Assembly: GCA_010092695.1 (NCBI GenBank)
Contig: JAADJJ010000001.1
Coordinates: forward strand, 806,001-870,000
DNA length: 64,000 nt
Reading direction: 5' to 3'
DNA from: Enterobacteriaceae bacterium 4M9
Lineage (GTDB): Bacteria > Pseudomonadota > Gammaproteobacteria > Enterobacterales > Enterobacteriaceae
Shown here: one piece after another, positions 1 through 8,404 of the stretch
Numbering within the stretch: the stretch's first letter is position 1
Layout of the letters: each line of letters starts with the position of its first letter
Notes under the pieces: model-generated
Told to the model about the DNA's origin: nothing
What the model saw: the letters and a program-made list of their open reading frames with translations, nothing else
Database searches by the model: none
Made by a program: the position numbers and the translations under genes

Positions 1-576
1 GAGCGTGCGATTGATAAGCCGTTCCTGCTGCCTATCGAAGACGTATTCTCCATCTCTGGTCGTGGTACCGTTGTTACCGGTCGTGTAGAGCGCGGTATCA
101 TCAAGGTGGGTGACGAAGTAGAAATCGTTGGTATCAAAGACACCACCAAAACCACCTGTACTGGTGTTGAAATGTTCCGCAAACTGCTGGACGAAGGTCG
201 TGCAGGCGAGAACTGCGGCGTTCTGCTGCGTGGTACCAAGCGTGATGAAATCCAGCGTGGCCAGGTACTGGCTAAGCCGGGCACCATCAAGCCGCACACC
301 AAGTTCGAATCAGAAGTGTACATCCTGTCCAAAGACGAAGGCGGCCGTCACACTCCGTTCTTCAAAGGCTACCGTCCGCAGTTCTACTTCCGTACAACTG
401 ACGTGACTGGCACCATCGAACTGCCGGAAGGCGTAGAGATGGTAATGCCGGGCGACAACATCAAAATGGTTGTTACCCTGATTCACCCGATCGCAATGGA
501 CGACGGTCTGCGTTTCGCAATCCGCGAAGGCGGCCGTACCGTTGGCGCGGGCGTTGTTGCTAAAGTTCTGAGCTAA
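1..576 (+). CDS. tufA: Elongation factor Tu, 3' part (tufA)
   Basis: This is the 3' part of the gene for EF-Tu, the GTPase that carries aminoacyl-tRNA to the ribosomal A site; the window opens inside it. The 191 visible residues correspond to about residue 204 to the end of a 394-residue protein, that is the tail of the G domain plus beta-barrel domains 2 and 3. The C-terminal 110 residues match E. coli EF-Tu as I remember it almost exactly. The neighbours bfd, bfr and the S10 operon identify the tufA copy, not tufB. Odd: residues encoded at about 112-258 differ from E. coli in a cluster, including Cys for Val in ENCGV and RGTKRDEIQRG for RGIKREEIERG. Confidence 0.97.
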   Translation, partial: ERAIDKPFLLPIEDVFSISGRGTVVTGRVERGIIKVGDEVEIVGIKDTTKTTCTGVEMFRKLLDEGRAGENCGVLLRGTKRDEIQRGQVLAKPGTIKPHTKFESEVYILSKDEGGRHTPFFKGYRPQFYFRTTDVTGTIELPEGVEMVMPGDNIKMVVTLIHPIAMDDGLRFAIREGGRTVGAGVVAKVLS

Positions 577-591
577 GTTTTAGCTAAGAAC

Positions 592-620
592 AAAAAAAGG
601 GCGCTCCGGCGCCCTTTTTT
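592..620 (+). terminator. Rho-independent terminator of tufA
   Basis: A GGGCGC / GCGCCC stem with a TCCG loop sits 22 bases after the tufA stop and runs into six T residues. It should end the str operon (rpsL-rpsG-fusA-tufA in relatives). Confidence 0.92.
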
Positions 621-623
621 AAT

Positions 624-653
624 GCCGCTTTGCAGGTCGCAGAGCGGCTTTTT
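624..653 (+). terminator. Second hairpin with T tract after tufA
   Basis: GCCGCT pairs with AGCGGC across a 12-base loop and is followed by TTTTTT on the plus strand. It lies just before the stop of the convergent ClpP-like gene and probably acts as a back-up terminator for tufA. The T tract is on the plus strand, so it does not look like a terminator for the convergent gene. Confidence 0.6.
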
Positions 654-668
654 TATTAGCGTAATTTG

Positions 669-1274
669 TTAGCTTTTATTCAGCTCGTCCTGATGAGTGA
701 TGAGATGCGTGGTAATACCGTACTCAATGGCTTCCTGTGGGCTCATCCAGAAGTTCCTGTCGGTGTCTTGCACCACTTTCTCATACGGCTGGCCGGTGCC
801 ATCGCTGATTATCTTATTGATGCGATCGCGAATGCGCAGGATCTCATTGGCTTCAATCTGGATATCGGTGACCTGGCCACGCACGCCGCCCAGCGGCTGA
901 TGAATCATGAAACGGGTGTTCGGCAGGGTAAAGCGGTTTTCCTTGCGTGCGGCAAGGTAAATGGTGATACCCGCGCTGGCAACCCAGCCGGTGCCAATAA
1001 CCAGAACGTCAGGTTTGATGAACTTAATCATGTCGTGGATGGTATCGCCCGCTTCGACATGGCCACCCTGGCTGTTGATGAAAAGCTTAATCGGCTCGTC
1101 ACCCATTTCCGCCAGTGCCAACAGTCTGGCAGTTACTTTAGCCGCCAGCTCCTGAGTGATTTTCTCAGAGATAATCACGGTACGAGATTTCAGCAGCGCC
1201 TTTTCCACAGAGGCGGATTTTTCCTGTTCCGGCTTATCATTGTTTTGTTCTTCAGACATAACGGGCAGCTCCAT
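669..1274 (-). CDS. ClpP-like serine protease with Asn at the catalytic Asp position
   Basis: A 201-residue member of the ClpP family (peptidase S14), which forms barrel-shaped peptidase chambers usually fed by Clp ATPases. Visible landmarks are GWVASAG with nucleophile Ser100, FMIHQPLGG with His125, and the DTDR strand-end motif at 170-173. Aligning without gaps from His125, the catalytic Asp of E. coli ClpP (Asp171) falls on Asn174 here (codon 753-755). The oxyanion-region SPGG is SQGG. The first 28 residues are polar and charged with no signal peptide. Start chosen at 1274 behind GGAAAG; an ATG at 1259 behind GGAG is equally possible. It is monocistronic, convergent with tufA and divergent from bfd, with no Clp ATPase gene nearby. 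Housekeeping clpP lies elsewhere in enterobacteria, so this is a paralogue of unknown role. Confidence 0.85.
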   Translation of the reverse strand: MELPVMSEEQNNDKPEQEKSASVEKALLKSRTVIISEKITQELAAKVTARLLALAEMGDEPIKLFINSQGGHVEAGDTIHDMIKFIKPDVLVIGTGWVASAGITIYLAARKENRFTLPNTRFMIHQPLGGVRGQVTDIQIEANEILRIRDRINKIISDGTGQPYEKVVQDTDRNFWMSPQEAIEYGITTHLITHQDELNKS

Positions 1275-1384
1275 GTTCTTTCCATTTTCAAGTGTGCACA
1301 GGTTAGCACAACTGTTCACAGCGAAACGATATCAATTAGCGCTGCTGTCGAGGCGATAATCCTTACAAAAGCTGCTATTGTAAT

Positions 1385-1400
1385 AATAAGCATTCTTATT
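1385..1400. promoter_or_regulatory. Fur-box-like palindrome upstream of bfd
   Basis: AATAAG-CATT-CTTATT is a perfect AT-rich inverted repeat resembling the Fur box, about 34 bases before the bfd start. bfd is Fur-repressed in E. coli, so iron-responsive control is the expected reading. Confidence 0.6.
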
Positions 1401-1433
1401 TACACTTTGCGCAGTTTTTGAACGGGAGTCATT

Positions 1434-1628
1434 ATGTACGTTTGTCTGTGCAATGGCGTGACTGATAAGAAAATCCGCCAGGCGGTACGCCAGTTCCATC
1501 CACAGTCTTTTCAGCAGCTGCGCAAATTTTTGCCCATCGGTAATCAGTGTGGGAAGTGCATCAAAGCCTGCCGGGATATTATGCAAGAAGAGTTGGTAGC
1601 AATGCCGGAGTACCAGGAAATCGCCTGA
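1434..1628 (+). CDS. bfd: Bacterioferritin-associated ferredoxin Bfd
   Basis: Bfd is a small [2Fe-2S] protein that binds bacterioferritin and passes electrons to its haem, reducing core ferric iron so that it can be released. The 64-residue length is standard. The four cluster ligands are visible as Cys4, Cys6, Cys39 and Cys42 in the CLC and CGKC motifs. The ATG follows a GGGAG ribosome binding site. It lies directly upstream of bfr with a Fur-like palindrome before it, which fits induction in low iron. Confidence 0.96.
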   Translation: MYVCLCNGVTDKKIRQAVRQFHPQSFQQLRKFLPIGNQCGKCIKACRDIMQEELVAMPEYQEIA

Positions 1629-1679
1629 GGCATAACGGACAAACCGGCGCATAGTGCCGTGACACGCTCATCCTGACCT

Positions 1680-1712
1680 GCATCCATTTCGGATGCGGGC
1701 TCATCTTTTTTT
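1680..1712 (+). terminator. Possible terminator between bfd and bfr
   Basis: GCATCC pairs with GGATGC over a short loop, and a run of seven T residues follows after about ten bases. The gap between stem and T tract makes this a weak candidate. If it works, it would separate Fur-controlled bfd from bfr. Confidence 0.35.
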
Positions 1713-1767
1713 GACTATCTCCACAGCCCATCTACGCTTCAATGTAGTGGAAGCGGAGGAGTCAATA

Positions 1768-2244
1768 ATGAAAGGTGACGTTAAGATTATAAATTATCTC
1801 AATAAATTATTGGGAAATGAGCTTGTCGCAATCAATCAGTACTTCCTGCATGCGAGGATGTTCAAAAACTGGGGTCTGATGCGCCTGAATGACGTGGAAT
1901 ACCACGAGTCTATCGATGAAATGAAACACGCTGATAAATATATCGAGCGCATTTTATTTCTCGAAGGCATCCCGAACTTGCAGGATCTCGGCAAGCTGCG
2001 CATCGGTGAAGATGTGGAAGAGATGCTGCGTTCGGACCTGAGCCTTGAGCTTGAGGGCGCAAAGGATTTACGTGAGGCGATTGCGTATGCCGACAGTGTT
2101 CATGATTACGTCAGTCGCGATATGATGATAAATATTCTTGCTGAAGAAGAGCACCATATCGACTGGCTTGAGACTGAACTTGATTTAATAACGAAGATTG
2201 GCTTGCAGAATTATATTCAGTCCCAGCTGAGAGAAGCCTCGTAA
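1768..2244 (+). CDS. bfr: Bacterioferritin
   Basis: Bacterioferritin is the haem-containing ferritin that oxidises Fe(II) at a di-iron site and stores it in a 24-subunit shell. The 158 residues match the E. coli length. Ferroxidase ligands are in place: Glu18, Glu51, His54, Glu94, Glu127 and His130, and Met52 can ligate the inter-subunit haem. The ATG at 1768 is chosen because it gives the conserved MKGD start behind a GGAGG-like site; an upstream in-frame ATG at 1693 adds unrelated residues. Its partner Bfd is encoded just upstream. Confidence 0.97.
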   Translation: MKGDVKIINYLNKLLGNELVAINQYFLHARMFKNWGLMRLNDVEYHESIDEMKHADKYIERILFLEGIPNLQDLGKLRIGEDVEEMLRSDLSLELEGAKDLREAIAYADSVHDYVSRDMMINILAEEEHHIDWLETELDLITKIGLQNYIQSQLREAS

Positions 2245-2365
2245 CCGTGTGCCGGCAGGGGAAGGCTCCTGCCGATTTAATGCTTTGCGTTTTCGACCTC
2301 GCCCACATCCGCCACATACCTCCTTCTCGTCTCGACCATCATTGTGATTATTAAATGACCACCGC

Positions 2366-2393
2366 TTGCTTCGCTGCCAGATTTGCGTATAAT
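2366..2393 (+). promoter_or_regulatory. S10 operon promoter
   Basis: TTGCTT and TATAAT hexamers are separated by 16 bases, and a GC-rich stretch follows the -10 box, typical of ribosomal operons under stringent control. Transcription should start near 2400, giving a leader of about 170 bases before rpsJ. Confidence 0.85.
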
Positions 2394-2399
2394 GCGCGG

Positions 2400-2568
2400 G
2401 CTGTCAGTAAATGACGGTGGGTTCAACTGCAACCCGGGCGGTGATTTTGCTGCCAAACAATGTCCCCAATTGGGGGACTACGTAAGTGAACGATTACACT
2501 CCCCCATCAATCGTAATGGGTGCGAGGAGTAATTCTTTTCGTCTATAAATAATTGGAGCTCTGGTCTC
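2400..2568 (+). promoter_or_regulatory. S10 operon leader (L4 autoregulation)
   Basis: This untranslated leader has the size and position of the E. coli S10 leader, where ribosomal protein L4 binds and causes both transcription attenuation and translational repression. Inverted repeats are visible, for example CCCCAATTGGGG near 2464, and a T-rich stretch after the later hairpin near 2536. The L4 role is inferred from conservation. Confidence 0.75.
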
Positions 2569-2880
2569 ATGCAGAACCAAAGAATCCGTATCCGCCTTAA
2601 AGCGTTTGATCATCGTCTGATCGATCAATCAACTGCGGAAATCGTCGAGACTGCCAAGCGCACTGGTGCGCAGGTTCGCGGTCCGATCCCGCTGCCGACC
2701 CGCAAAGAGCGCTTCACTGTTCTGATCTCCCCGCACGTTAACAAAGACGCGCGCGATCAGTACGAAATCCGCACTCACAAGCGTCTGGTTGACATCGTTG
2801 AGCCAACCGAGAAAACCGTTGATGCTCTGATGCGTCTGGATCTGGCTGCCGGTGTAGACGTGCAGATCAGCCTGGGTTAA
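2569..2880 (+). CDS. rpsJ: 30S ribosomal protein S10
   Basis: S10 sits in the 30S head and, as NusE, pairs with NusB on boxA RNA during rRNA antitermination. boxA sites are present in the rRNA operon later in this window. The 103 residues match E. coli throughout. It is the first gene of the S10 operon behind the L4-controlled leader. Confidence 0.99.
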
Positions 2881-2912
2881 TCAGGTCATTGAGCGATTGA
2901 GAGGTTGAAACA

Positions 2913-3542
2913 ATGATTGGTTTAGTCGGTAAAAAAGTGGGTATGACCCGCATCTTCACTGAAGAAGGCGTATCTATCCCTGTAACCGTTATCGAAGTTG
3001 AAGCAAACCGCGTTACTCAGGTTAAAGACCTGGCTAACGATGGTTACCGTGCAATCCAGGTTACTACGGGTGCTAAAAAAGCAAACCGTGTAACCAAACC
3101 GGAAGCGGGTCACTTCGCTAAAGCTGGCGTAGAAGCTGGCCGTGGTCTGTGGGAATTCCGTCTGGCAGAGGGTGAAGATTTCACCGTTGGTCAGAGCATC
3201 AGCGTTGAGCTGTTCGCAGACGTTAAAAAAGTTGACGTAACCGGTACCTCTAAAGGTAAAGGTTTCGCCGGTACCGTTAAGCGCTGGAACTTCCGTACCC
3301 AGGACGCGACTCACGGTAACTCCTTGTCTCACCGCGTTCCGGGTTCTATCGGTCAGAACCAGACTCCGGGCAAAGTGTTCAAAGGCAAGAAAATGGCAGG
3401 TCACCTGGGTAATGAGCGTGTAACCGTTCAGAGCCTGGATGTAGTACGTGTTGACGCTGAGCGCAACCTGCTGCTGGTTAAGGGTGCTGTTCCGGGTGCA
3501 ACCGGTAGCGACCTCATCGTTAAACCAGCTGTGAAGGCGTGA
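2913..3542 (+). CDS. rplC: 50S ribosomal protein L3
   Basis: L3 is an early assembly protein whose loop reaches the peptidyl-transferase centre. The 209 residues contain the conserved SIGQNQTPGKVFKGKKMAGH region, where a glutamine is methylated by PrmB in E. coli. It lies 32 bases after rpsJ and 10 bases before rplD. Confidence 0.99.
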   Translation: MIGLVGKKVGMTRIFTEEGVSIPVTVIEVEANRVTQVKDLANDGYRAIQVTTGAKKANRVTKPEAGHFAKAGVEAGRGLWEFRLAEGEDFTVGQSISVELFADVKKVDVTGTSKGKGFAGTVKRWNFRTQDATHGNSLSHRVPGSIGQNQTPGKVFKGKKMAGHLGNERVTVQSLDVVRVDAERNLLLVKGAVPGATGSDLIVKPAVKA

Positions 3543-3552
3543 GGAGATAGCA

Positions 3553-4158
3553 ATGGAATTAGTACTGAAAGACGCGCAGAGCGCGCTGACTGTTTCCGAA
3601 ACTACCTTCGGTCGTGATTTCAACGAAGCGCTGGTTCACCAGGTTGTAGTTGCTTACGCTGCAGGTGCCCGTCAGGGTACTCGCGCGCAGAAAACCCGTG
3701 CCGAAATCACTGGCTCCGGCAAAAAGCCGTGGCGCCAGAAAGGTACTGGCCGTGCGCGTTCTGGTTCCATCAAGAGCCCAATCTGGCGCTCTGGTGGCGT
3801 GACCTTTGCTGCACGTCCGCAGGACCACAGTCAAAAAGTTAACAAAAAGATGTACCGCGGCGCGCTGAAAAGCATCCTGTCCGAGCTGGTACGTCAGGAT
3901 CGTCTGATCGTTGTCGAGCAGTTCTCTGTAGAAGCACCGAAAACCAAGCTGCTGGCTCAGAAACTGAAAGACATGGCGCTGGAAGATGTGCTGATCGTGA
4001 CCGGTGAACTGGACGAGAACCTGTTCCTGGCTGCGCGTAACCTGCACAAGGTTGACGTACGTGACGCCGGTGGCATCGACCCGGTTAGCCTGATCGCCTT
4101 CGACAAAGTTGTCATGACTGCTGATGCTGTTAAGCAAGTTGAGGAGATGCTGGCATGA
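3553..4158 (+). CDS. rplD: 50S ribosomal protein L4
   Basis: L4 lines the peptide exit tunnel and is the autogenous repressor of this operon, acting on the leader at 2400-2568. The 201-residue protein has the long basic loop (GSGKKPWRQKGTGRAR, about residues 55-70) that enters 23S rRNA. Its stop overlaps the rplW start (ATGA), implying translational coupling. Confidence 0.99.
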   Translation: MELVLKDAQSALTVSETTFGRDFNEALVHQVVVAYAAGARQGTRAQKTRAEITGSGKKPWRQKGTGRARSGSIKSPIWRSGGVTFAARPQDHSQKVNKKMYRGALKSILSELVRQDRLIVVEQFSVEAPKTKLLAQKLKDMALEDVLIVTGELDENLFLAARNLHKVDVRDAGGIDPVSLIAFDKVVMTADAVKQVEEMLA

Positions 4159-4457
4159 TTCGTGAAGAACGTCTGCTGAAGGTGCTGCGCGCACCGCACG
4201 TTTCTGAAAAAGCGTCTACCGCGATGGAAAAAAACAACACCATCGTTCTCAAAGTTGCTAAAGACGCGACCAAAGCAGAAATCAAAGCTGCTGTGCAGAA
4301 ACTGTTTGAAGTCGAAGTCAATGACGTCCGTACCCTGGTTGTTAAGGGTAAGGTTAAGCGTCACGGACAGCGTATCGGTCGTCGTAGCGACTGGAAAAAA
4401 GCTTACGTCACCCTGAAAGAAGGCCAGAACCTGGACTTCGTTGGCGGCGCTGAGTAA
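4155..4457 (+). CDS. rplW: 50S ribosomal protein L23
   Basis: L23 lies at the tunnel exit and is the docking point for trigger factor and SRP. The 100 residues include the basic KGKVKRHGQRIGRRSDWKKA loop. It overlaps rplD by four bases and precedes rplB by 17. Confidence 0.99.
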   Translation: MIREERLLKVLRAPHVSEKASTAMEKNNTIVLKVAKDATKAEIKAAVQKLFEVEVNDVRTLVVKGKVKRHGQRIGRRSDWKKAYVTLKEGQNLDFVGGAE

Positions 4458-4474
4458 GTCGGAGGAGTAATACA

Positions 4475-5299
4475 ATGGCAGTTGTTAAGTGTAAACCGAC
4501 ATCTCCGGGTCGTCGCCACGTCGTTAAAGTGGTCAACCCTGAGCTGCACAAGGGCAAACCTTTTGCTCCGTTGCTGGAAAAAAACAGCAAATCCGGTGGC
4601 CGTAACAACAATGGTCGCATCACCACTCGTCACATCGGTGGTGGCCACAAGCAGGCTTACCGTATCGTTGACTTCAAACGCAACAAAGATGGTATCCCGG
4701 CTGTTGTTGAACGTCTTGAGTACGATCCGAACCGCTCCGCGAACATCGCGCTGGTTCTGTACAAAGACGGTGAGCGCCGCTACATCCTGGCCCCTAAAGG
4801 CCTGAAAGCTGGCGACCAGATTCAGTCTGGCGTTGATGCTGCAATCAAAGCAGGTAACACCCTGCCGATGCGCAATATCCCGGTTGGTTCTACTGTTCAT
4901 AACGTAGAAATGAAGCCGGGTAAAGGCGGTCAGCTGGCTCGTTCTGCTGGTACCTACGTACAGATCGTTGCTCGCGACGGTACTTACGTGACCCTGCGTC
5001 TGCGTTCTGGTGAAATGCGTAAAGTTGAAGCTGACTGCCGCGCAACACTGGGCGAAGTCGGCAACGCTGAGCATATGCTGCGCGTTCTGGGTAAAGCAGG
5101 TGCAAGCCGCTGGCGTGGTGTTCGTCCTACCGTTCGCGGTACTGCGATGAACCCAGTCGACCACCCACATGGTGGTGGTGAAGGTCGTAACTTTGGTAAG
5201 CACCCGGTAACTCCGTGGGGCGTTCAGACCAAAGGTAAGAAGACCCGCAGCAACAAGCGTACTGATAAATTCATCGTACGTCGCCGTAGCAAAAAATAA
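4475..5299 (+). CDS. rplB: 50S ribosomal protein L2
   Basis: L2 is needed for subunit association and peptidyl-transferase assembly. The 274-residue protein carries the C-terminal DHPHGGGEGRNFGKHP motif with the conserved histidine near the catalytic centre, and a basic KKTRSNKRTDKFIVRRRSKK tail. A GGAGG ribosome binding site precedes the ATG. Confidence 0.99.
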   Translation: MAVVKCKPTSPGRRHVVKVVNPELHKGKPFAPLLEKNSKSGGRNNNGRITTRHIGGGHKQAYRIVDFKRNKDGIPAVVERLEYDPNRSANIALVLYKDGERRYILAPKGLKAGDQIQSGVDAAIKAGNTLPMRNIPVGSTVHNVEMKPGKGGQLARSAGTYVQIVARDGTYVTLRLRSGEMRKVEADCRATLGEVGNAEHMLRVLGKAGASRWRGVRPTVRGTAMNPVDHPHGGGEGRNFGKHPVTPWGVQTKGKKTRSNKRTDKFIVRRRSKK

Positions 5300-5315
5300 T
5301 TTTAGAGGATAAGCC

Positions 5316-5594
5316 ATGCCACGTTCTCTCAAGAAAGGTCCTTTTATTGACCTGCACTTGCTGAAGAAGGTAGAGAAAGCGGTGGAAAGCGGAGACAAGA
5401 AGCCCCTGCGCACTTGGTCCCGTCGTTCAACGATCTTTCCGAACATGATCGGTTTGACCATCGCTGTCCATAATGGTCGTCAGCACGTTCCGGTATTCGT
5501 CACCGACGAAATGGTCGGTCACAAGCTGGGTGAATTTGCACCGACCCGTACTTACCGCGGCCACGCGGCTGATAAAAAAGCCAAGAAACGCTAA
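5316..5594 (+). CDS. rpsS: 30S ribosomal protein S19
   Basis: S19 lies in the 30S head beside S13 and bridges to the large subunit. The 92 residues begin [12 protein letters not shown] and end in a lysine-rich tail, as in other enterobacteria. It is tightly spaced between rplB and rplV. Confidence 0.99.
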
Positions 5595-5608
5595 GAGAGG
5601 AGGAAGAG

Positions 5609-6660
<1,052 letters not shown>

Positions 6661-6672
6661 GGAGCGTCGCTG

Positions 6673-7083
6673 ATGTTACAACCAAAGCGTACAAAATTCC
6701 GTAAAGTGCACAAAGGCCGCAACCGTGGTCTGGCGCAGGGTACGGATGTTAGCTTCGGCACTTTCGGTCTGAAAGCTGTTGGCCGTGGTCGTCTGACTGC
6801 ACGTCAGATCGAAGCAGCACGTCGTGCTATGACCCGTGCAGTTAAGCGTCAGGGTAAGATCTGGATCCGTGTATTCCCGGACAAACCGATCACCGAAAAG
6901 CCGCTTGAAGTGCGTATGGGTAAAGGTAAAGGTAACGTGGAGTATTGGGTTGCCTTGATTCAGCCGGGTAAAGTCCTGTATGAAATGGACGGCGTACCGG
7001 AAGAGCTGGCCCGTGAAGCATTCAAGCTGGCAGCAGCGAAACTGCCGATCAAAACCACCTTTGTAACTAAGACGGTGATGTAA
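6673..7083 (+). CDS. rplP: 50S ribosomal protein L16
   Basis: L16 organises the A-site side of the peptidyl-transferase centre. The 136 residues contain the KPLEVRMGKGKG segment with the arginine hydroxylated by RoxA (YcfD) in E. coli. Its stop overlaps the rpmC start by one base (TAATG). Confidence 0.99.
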   Translation: MLQPKRTKFRKVHKGRNRGLAQGTDVSFGTFGLKAVGRGRLTARQIEAARRAMTRAVKRQGKIWIRVFPDKPITEKPLEVRMGKGKGNVEYWVALIQPGKVLYEMDGVPEELAREAFKLAAAKLPIKTTFVTKTVM

Positions 7084-7274
7084 TGAAAGCAAAAGAGCTG
7101 CGTGAAAAGAGCGTTGAAGAGCTGAACACCGAGCTGCTTAACCTGCTGCGTGAGCAGTTCAACCTGCGTATGCAGGCGGCAAGTGGCCAGCTGCAACAGA
7201 CTCACCTGTTAAAGCAAGTGCGTCGTGATGTCGCACGCGTTAAGACTTTACTGACTCAGAAGGCGGGTGCGTAA
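7083..7274 (+). CDS. rpmC: 50S ribosomal protein L29
   Basis: L29 is a small helical protein at the tunnel exit next to L23. The 63-residue sequence starts MKAKELREKS and is the standard length. It overlaps both neighbours by one base, so translation is coupled. Confidence 0.99.
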   Translation: MKAKELREKSVEELNTELLNLLREQFNLRMQAASGQLQQTHLLKQVRRDVARVKTLLTQKAGA

Positions 7275-7528
7275 TGACCGATAAAATCCGTACTCTGCAG
7301 GGTCGTGTTGTTAGTGACAAGATGCAGAAATCTGCTGTTGTTGCTATCGAGCGTTTTGTGAAACACCCGATCTACGGTAAATTCATTAAGCGTACGACTA
7401 AGCTGCACATCCATGACGAGAACAACGAATGCGGTATTGGCGACAAGGTTGAAATCCGTGAATGCCGTCCGCTGTCCAAGACTAAGTCCTGGACTCTCGT
7501 TCGTGTTGTAGAGAAAGCCGTACTGTAA
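7274..7528 (+). CDS. rpsQ: 30S ribosomal protein S17
   Basis: S17 is a primary 16S-binding OB-fold protein of the 30S body. The 84 residues show the family strand GRVVSDKMQKSAVVAIERFV. It is the last gene of the S10 operon; a strong terminator follows 23 bases downstream. Confidence 0.99.
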   Translation: MTDKIRTLQGRVVSDKMQKSAVVAIERFVKHPIYGKFIKRTTKLHIHDENNECGIGDKVEIRECRPLSKTKSWTLVRVVEKAVL

Positions 7529-7550
7529 TTTAGTACAGTCTTCTCAACAG

Positions 7551-7584
7551 ATAAACGGCCCAGCGATGGGCCGTTTATTTTTTC
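7551..7584 (+). terminator. S10 operon terminator
   Basis: A 12-base-pair perfect stem ATAAACGGCCCA / TGGGCCGTTTAT with a GCGA loop is followed by a run of T residues. It separates the S10 and spc operons. Confidence 0.93.
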
Positions 7585-7607
7585 TACCCATATTCAGGAG
7601 CCGGTGT

Positions 7608-7613
7608 TATAAT
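7608..7613 (+). promoter_or_regulatory. spc operon promoter (-10 box)
   Basis: A consensus TATAAT lies 82 bases before rplN in the same sequence context as the E. coli spc promoter, followed by a GC-rich GCCGCGCCC discriminator. No convincing -35 hexamer is visible at 16-18 bases. The leader holds a small hairpin, GACCCAGATTTTGGGTC. Confidence 0.7.
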
Positions 7614-7694
7614 GCCGCGCCCTCGACTATGGGGGATTTATAACGACCCAGATTTTGGGTCCCGAAGTAGTAGTTGACATTAGCGGAGCACTAA

Positions 7695-8066
7695 ATGATC
7701 CAGGAACAGACTATGCTGAGCGTCGCCGACAACTCCGGCGCACGTCGCGTAATGTGTATCAAGGTTCTGGGTGGCTCGCACCGTCGCTACGCAGGCGTCG
7801 GCGACATCATCAAGATCACCATCAAAGAAGCAATTCCGCGTGGTAAGGTCAAAAAAGGTGATGTGCTGAAGGCGGTAGTGGTGCGCACCAGGAAGGGCGT
7901 TCGTCGCCCGGACGGTTCTGTCATTCGCTTCGATGGTAATGCATGCGTTATTCTGAACAATAACAGCGAGCAGCCTATCGGTACGCGTATTTTTGGGCCG
8001 GTAACTCGTGAACTGCGTAACGAAAAGTTCATGAAAATTATCTCTCTGGCACCAGAAGTACTCTAA
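7695..8066 (+). CDS. rplN: 50S ribosomal protein L14
   Basis: L14 forms inter-subunit bridge B8 with 16S rRNA and is the docking site of the silencing factor RsfS. The 123 residues begin MIQEQTMLSVADNSGAR and are highly conserved. First gene of the spc operon. Confidence 0.99.
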   Translation: MIQEQTMLSVADNSGARRVMCIKVLGGSHRRYAGVGDIIKITIKEAIPRGKVKKGDVLKAVVVRTRKGVRRPDGSVIRFDGNACVILNNNSEQPIGTRIFGPVTRELRNEKFMKIISLAPEVL

Positions 8067-8075
8067 GGAGCGAAC

Positions 8076-8390
8076 ATGGCAGCGAAAATCCGTCGTGATG
8101 ACGAAATTATCGTGCTGACCGGCAAAGATAAAGGTAAGCGCGGTAAAGTAAAAAATGTCCTGACTTCTGGTAAGGTCATTGTTGAAGGTATCAACCTGGT
8201 TAAGAAACACCAGAAGCCGGTTCCGGCTCTGAACCAACCGGGTGGCATCGTTGAAAAAGAAGCGGCTATTCAGCTTTCTAACGTTGCACTCTTCAACGCG
8301 GCAACCGGTAAGGCGGACCGTGTAGGCTTTAGATTCGAAGACGGAAAAAAAGTCCGTTTCTTCAAATCTAGTGGCGAAACTATCAAGTAA
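8076..8390 (+). CDS. rplX: 50S ribosomal protein L24
   Basis: L24 is an assembly initiator that binds the 5' end of 23S rRNA. The KOW motif is visible near the N-terminus (IVLTGKDKGKRGKV, about residues 11-24). The 104 residues match the usual enterobacterial length. Confidence 0.99.
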   Translation: MAAKIRRDDEIIVLTGKDKGKRGKVKNVLTSGKVIVEGINLVKKHQKPVPALNQPGGIVEKEAAIQLSNVALFNAATGKADRVGFRFEDGKKVRFFKSSGETIK

Positions 8391-8404
8391 TTTGGAGTAG
8401 TACG

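Noticed and set aside
1693..1767. A longer N-terminus for bacterioferritin
   Set aside because: The added residues are not conserved, and the ATG at 1768 has the better ribosome binding site and the family start MKGD.
4403..5461. A 352-codon open frame on the minus strand across rplB and rpsS
   Set aside because: It is fully antisense to two certain ribosomal genes. Long antisense frames are common opposite genes with strong codon bias, and its translation resembles no family and has no ribosome binding site.
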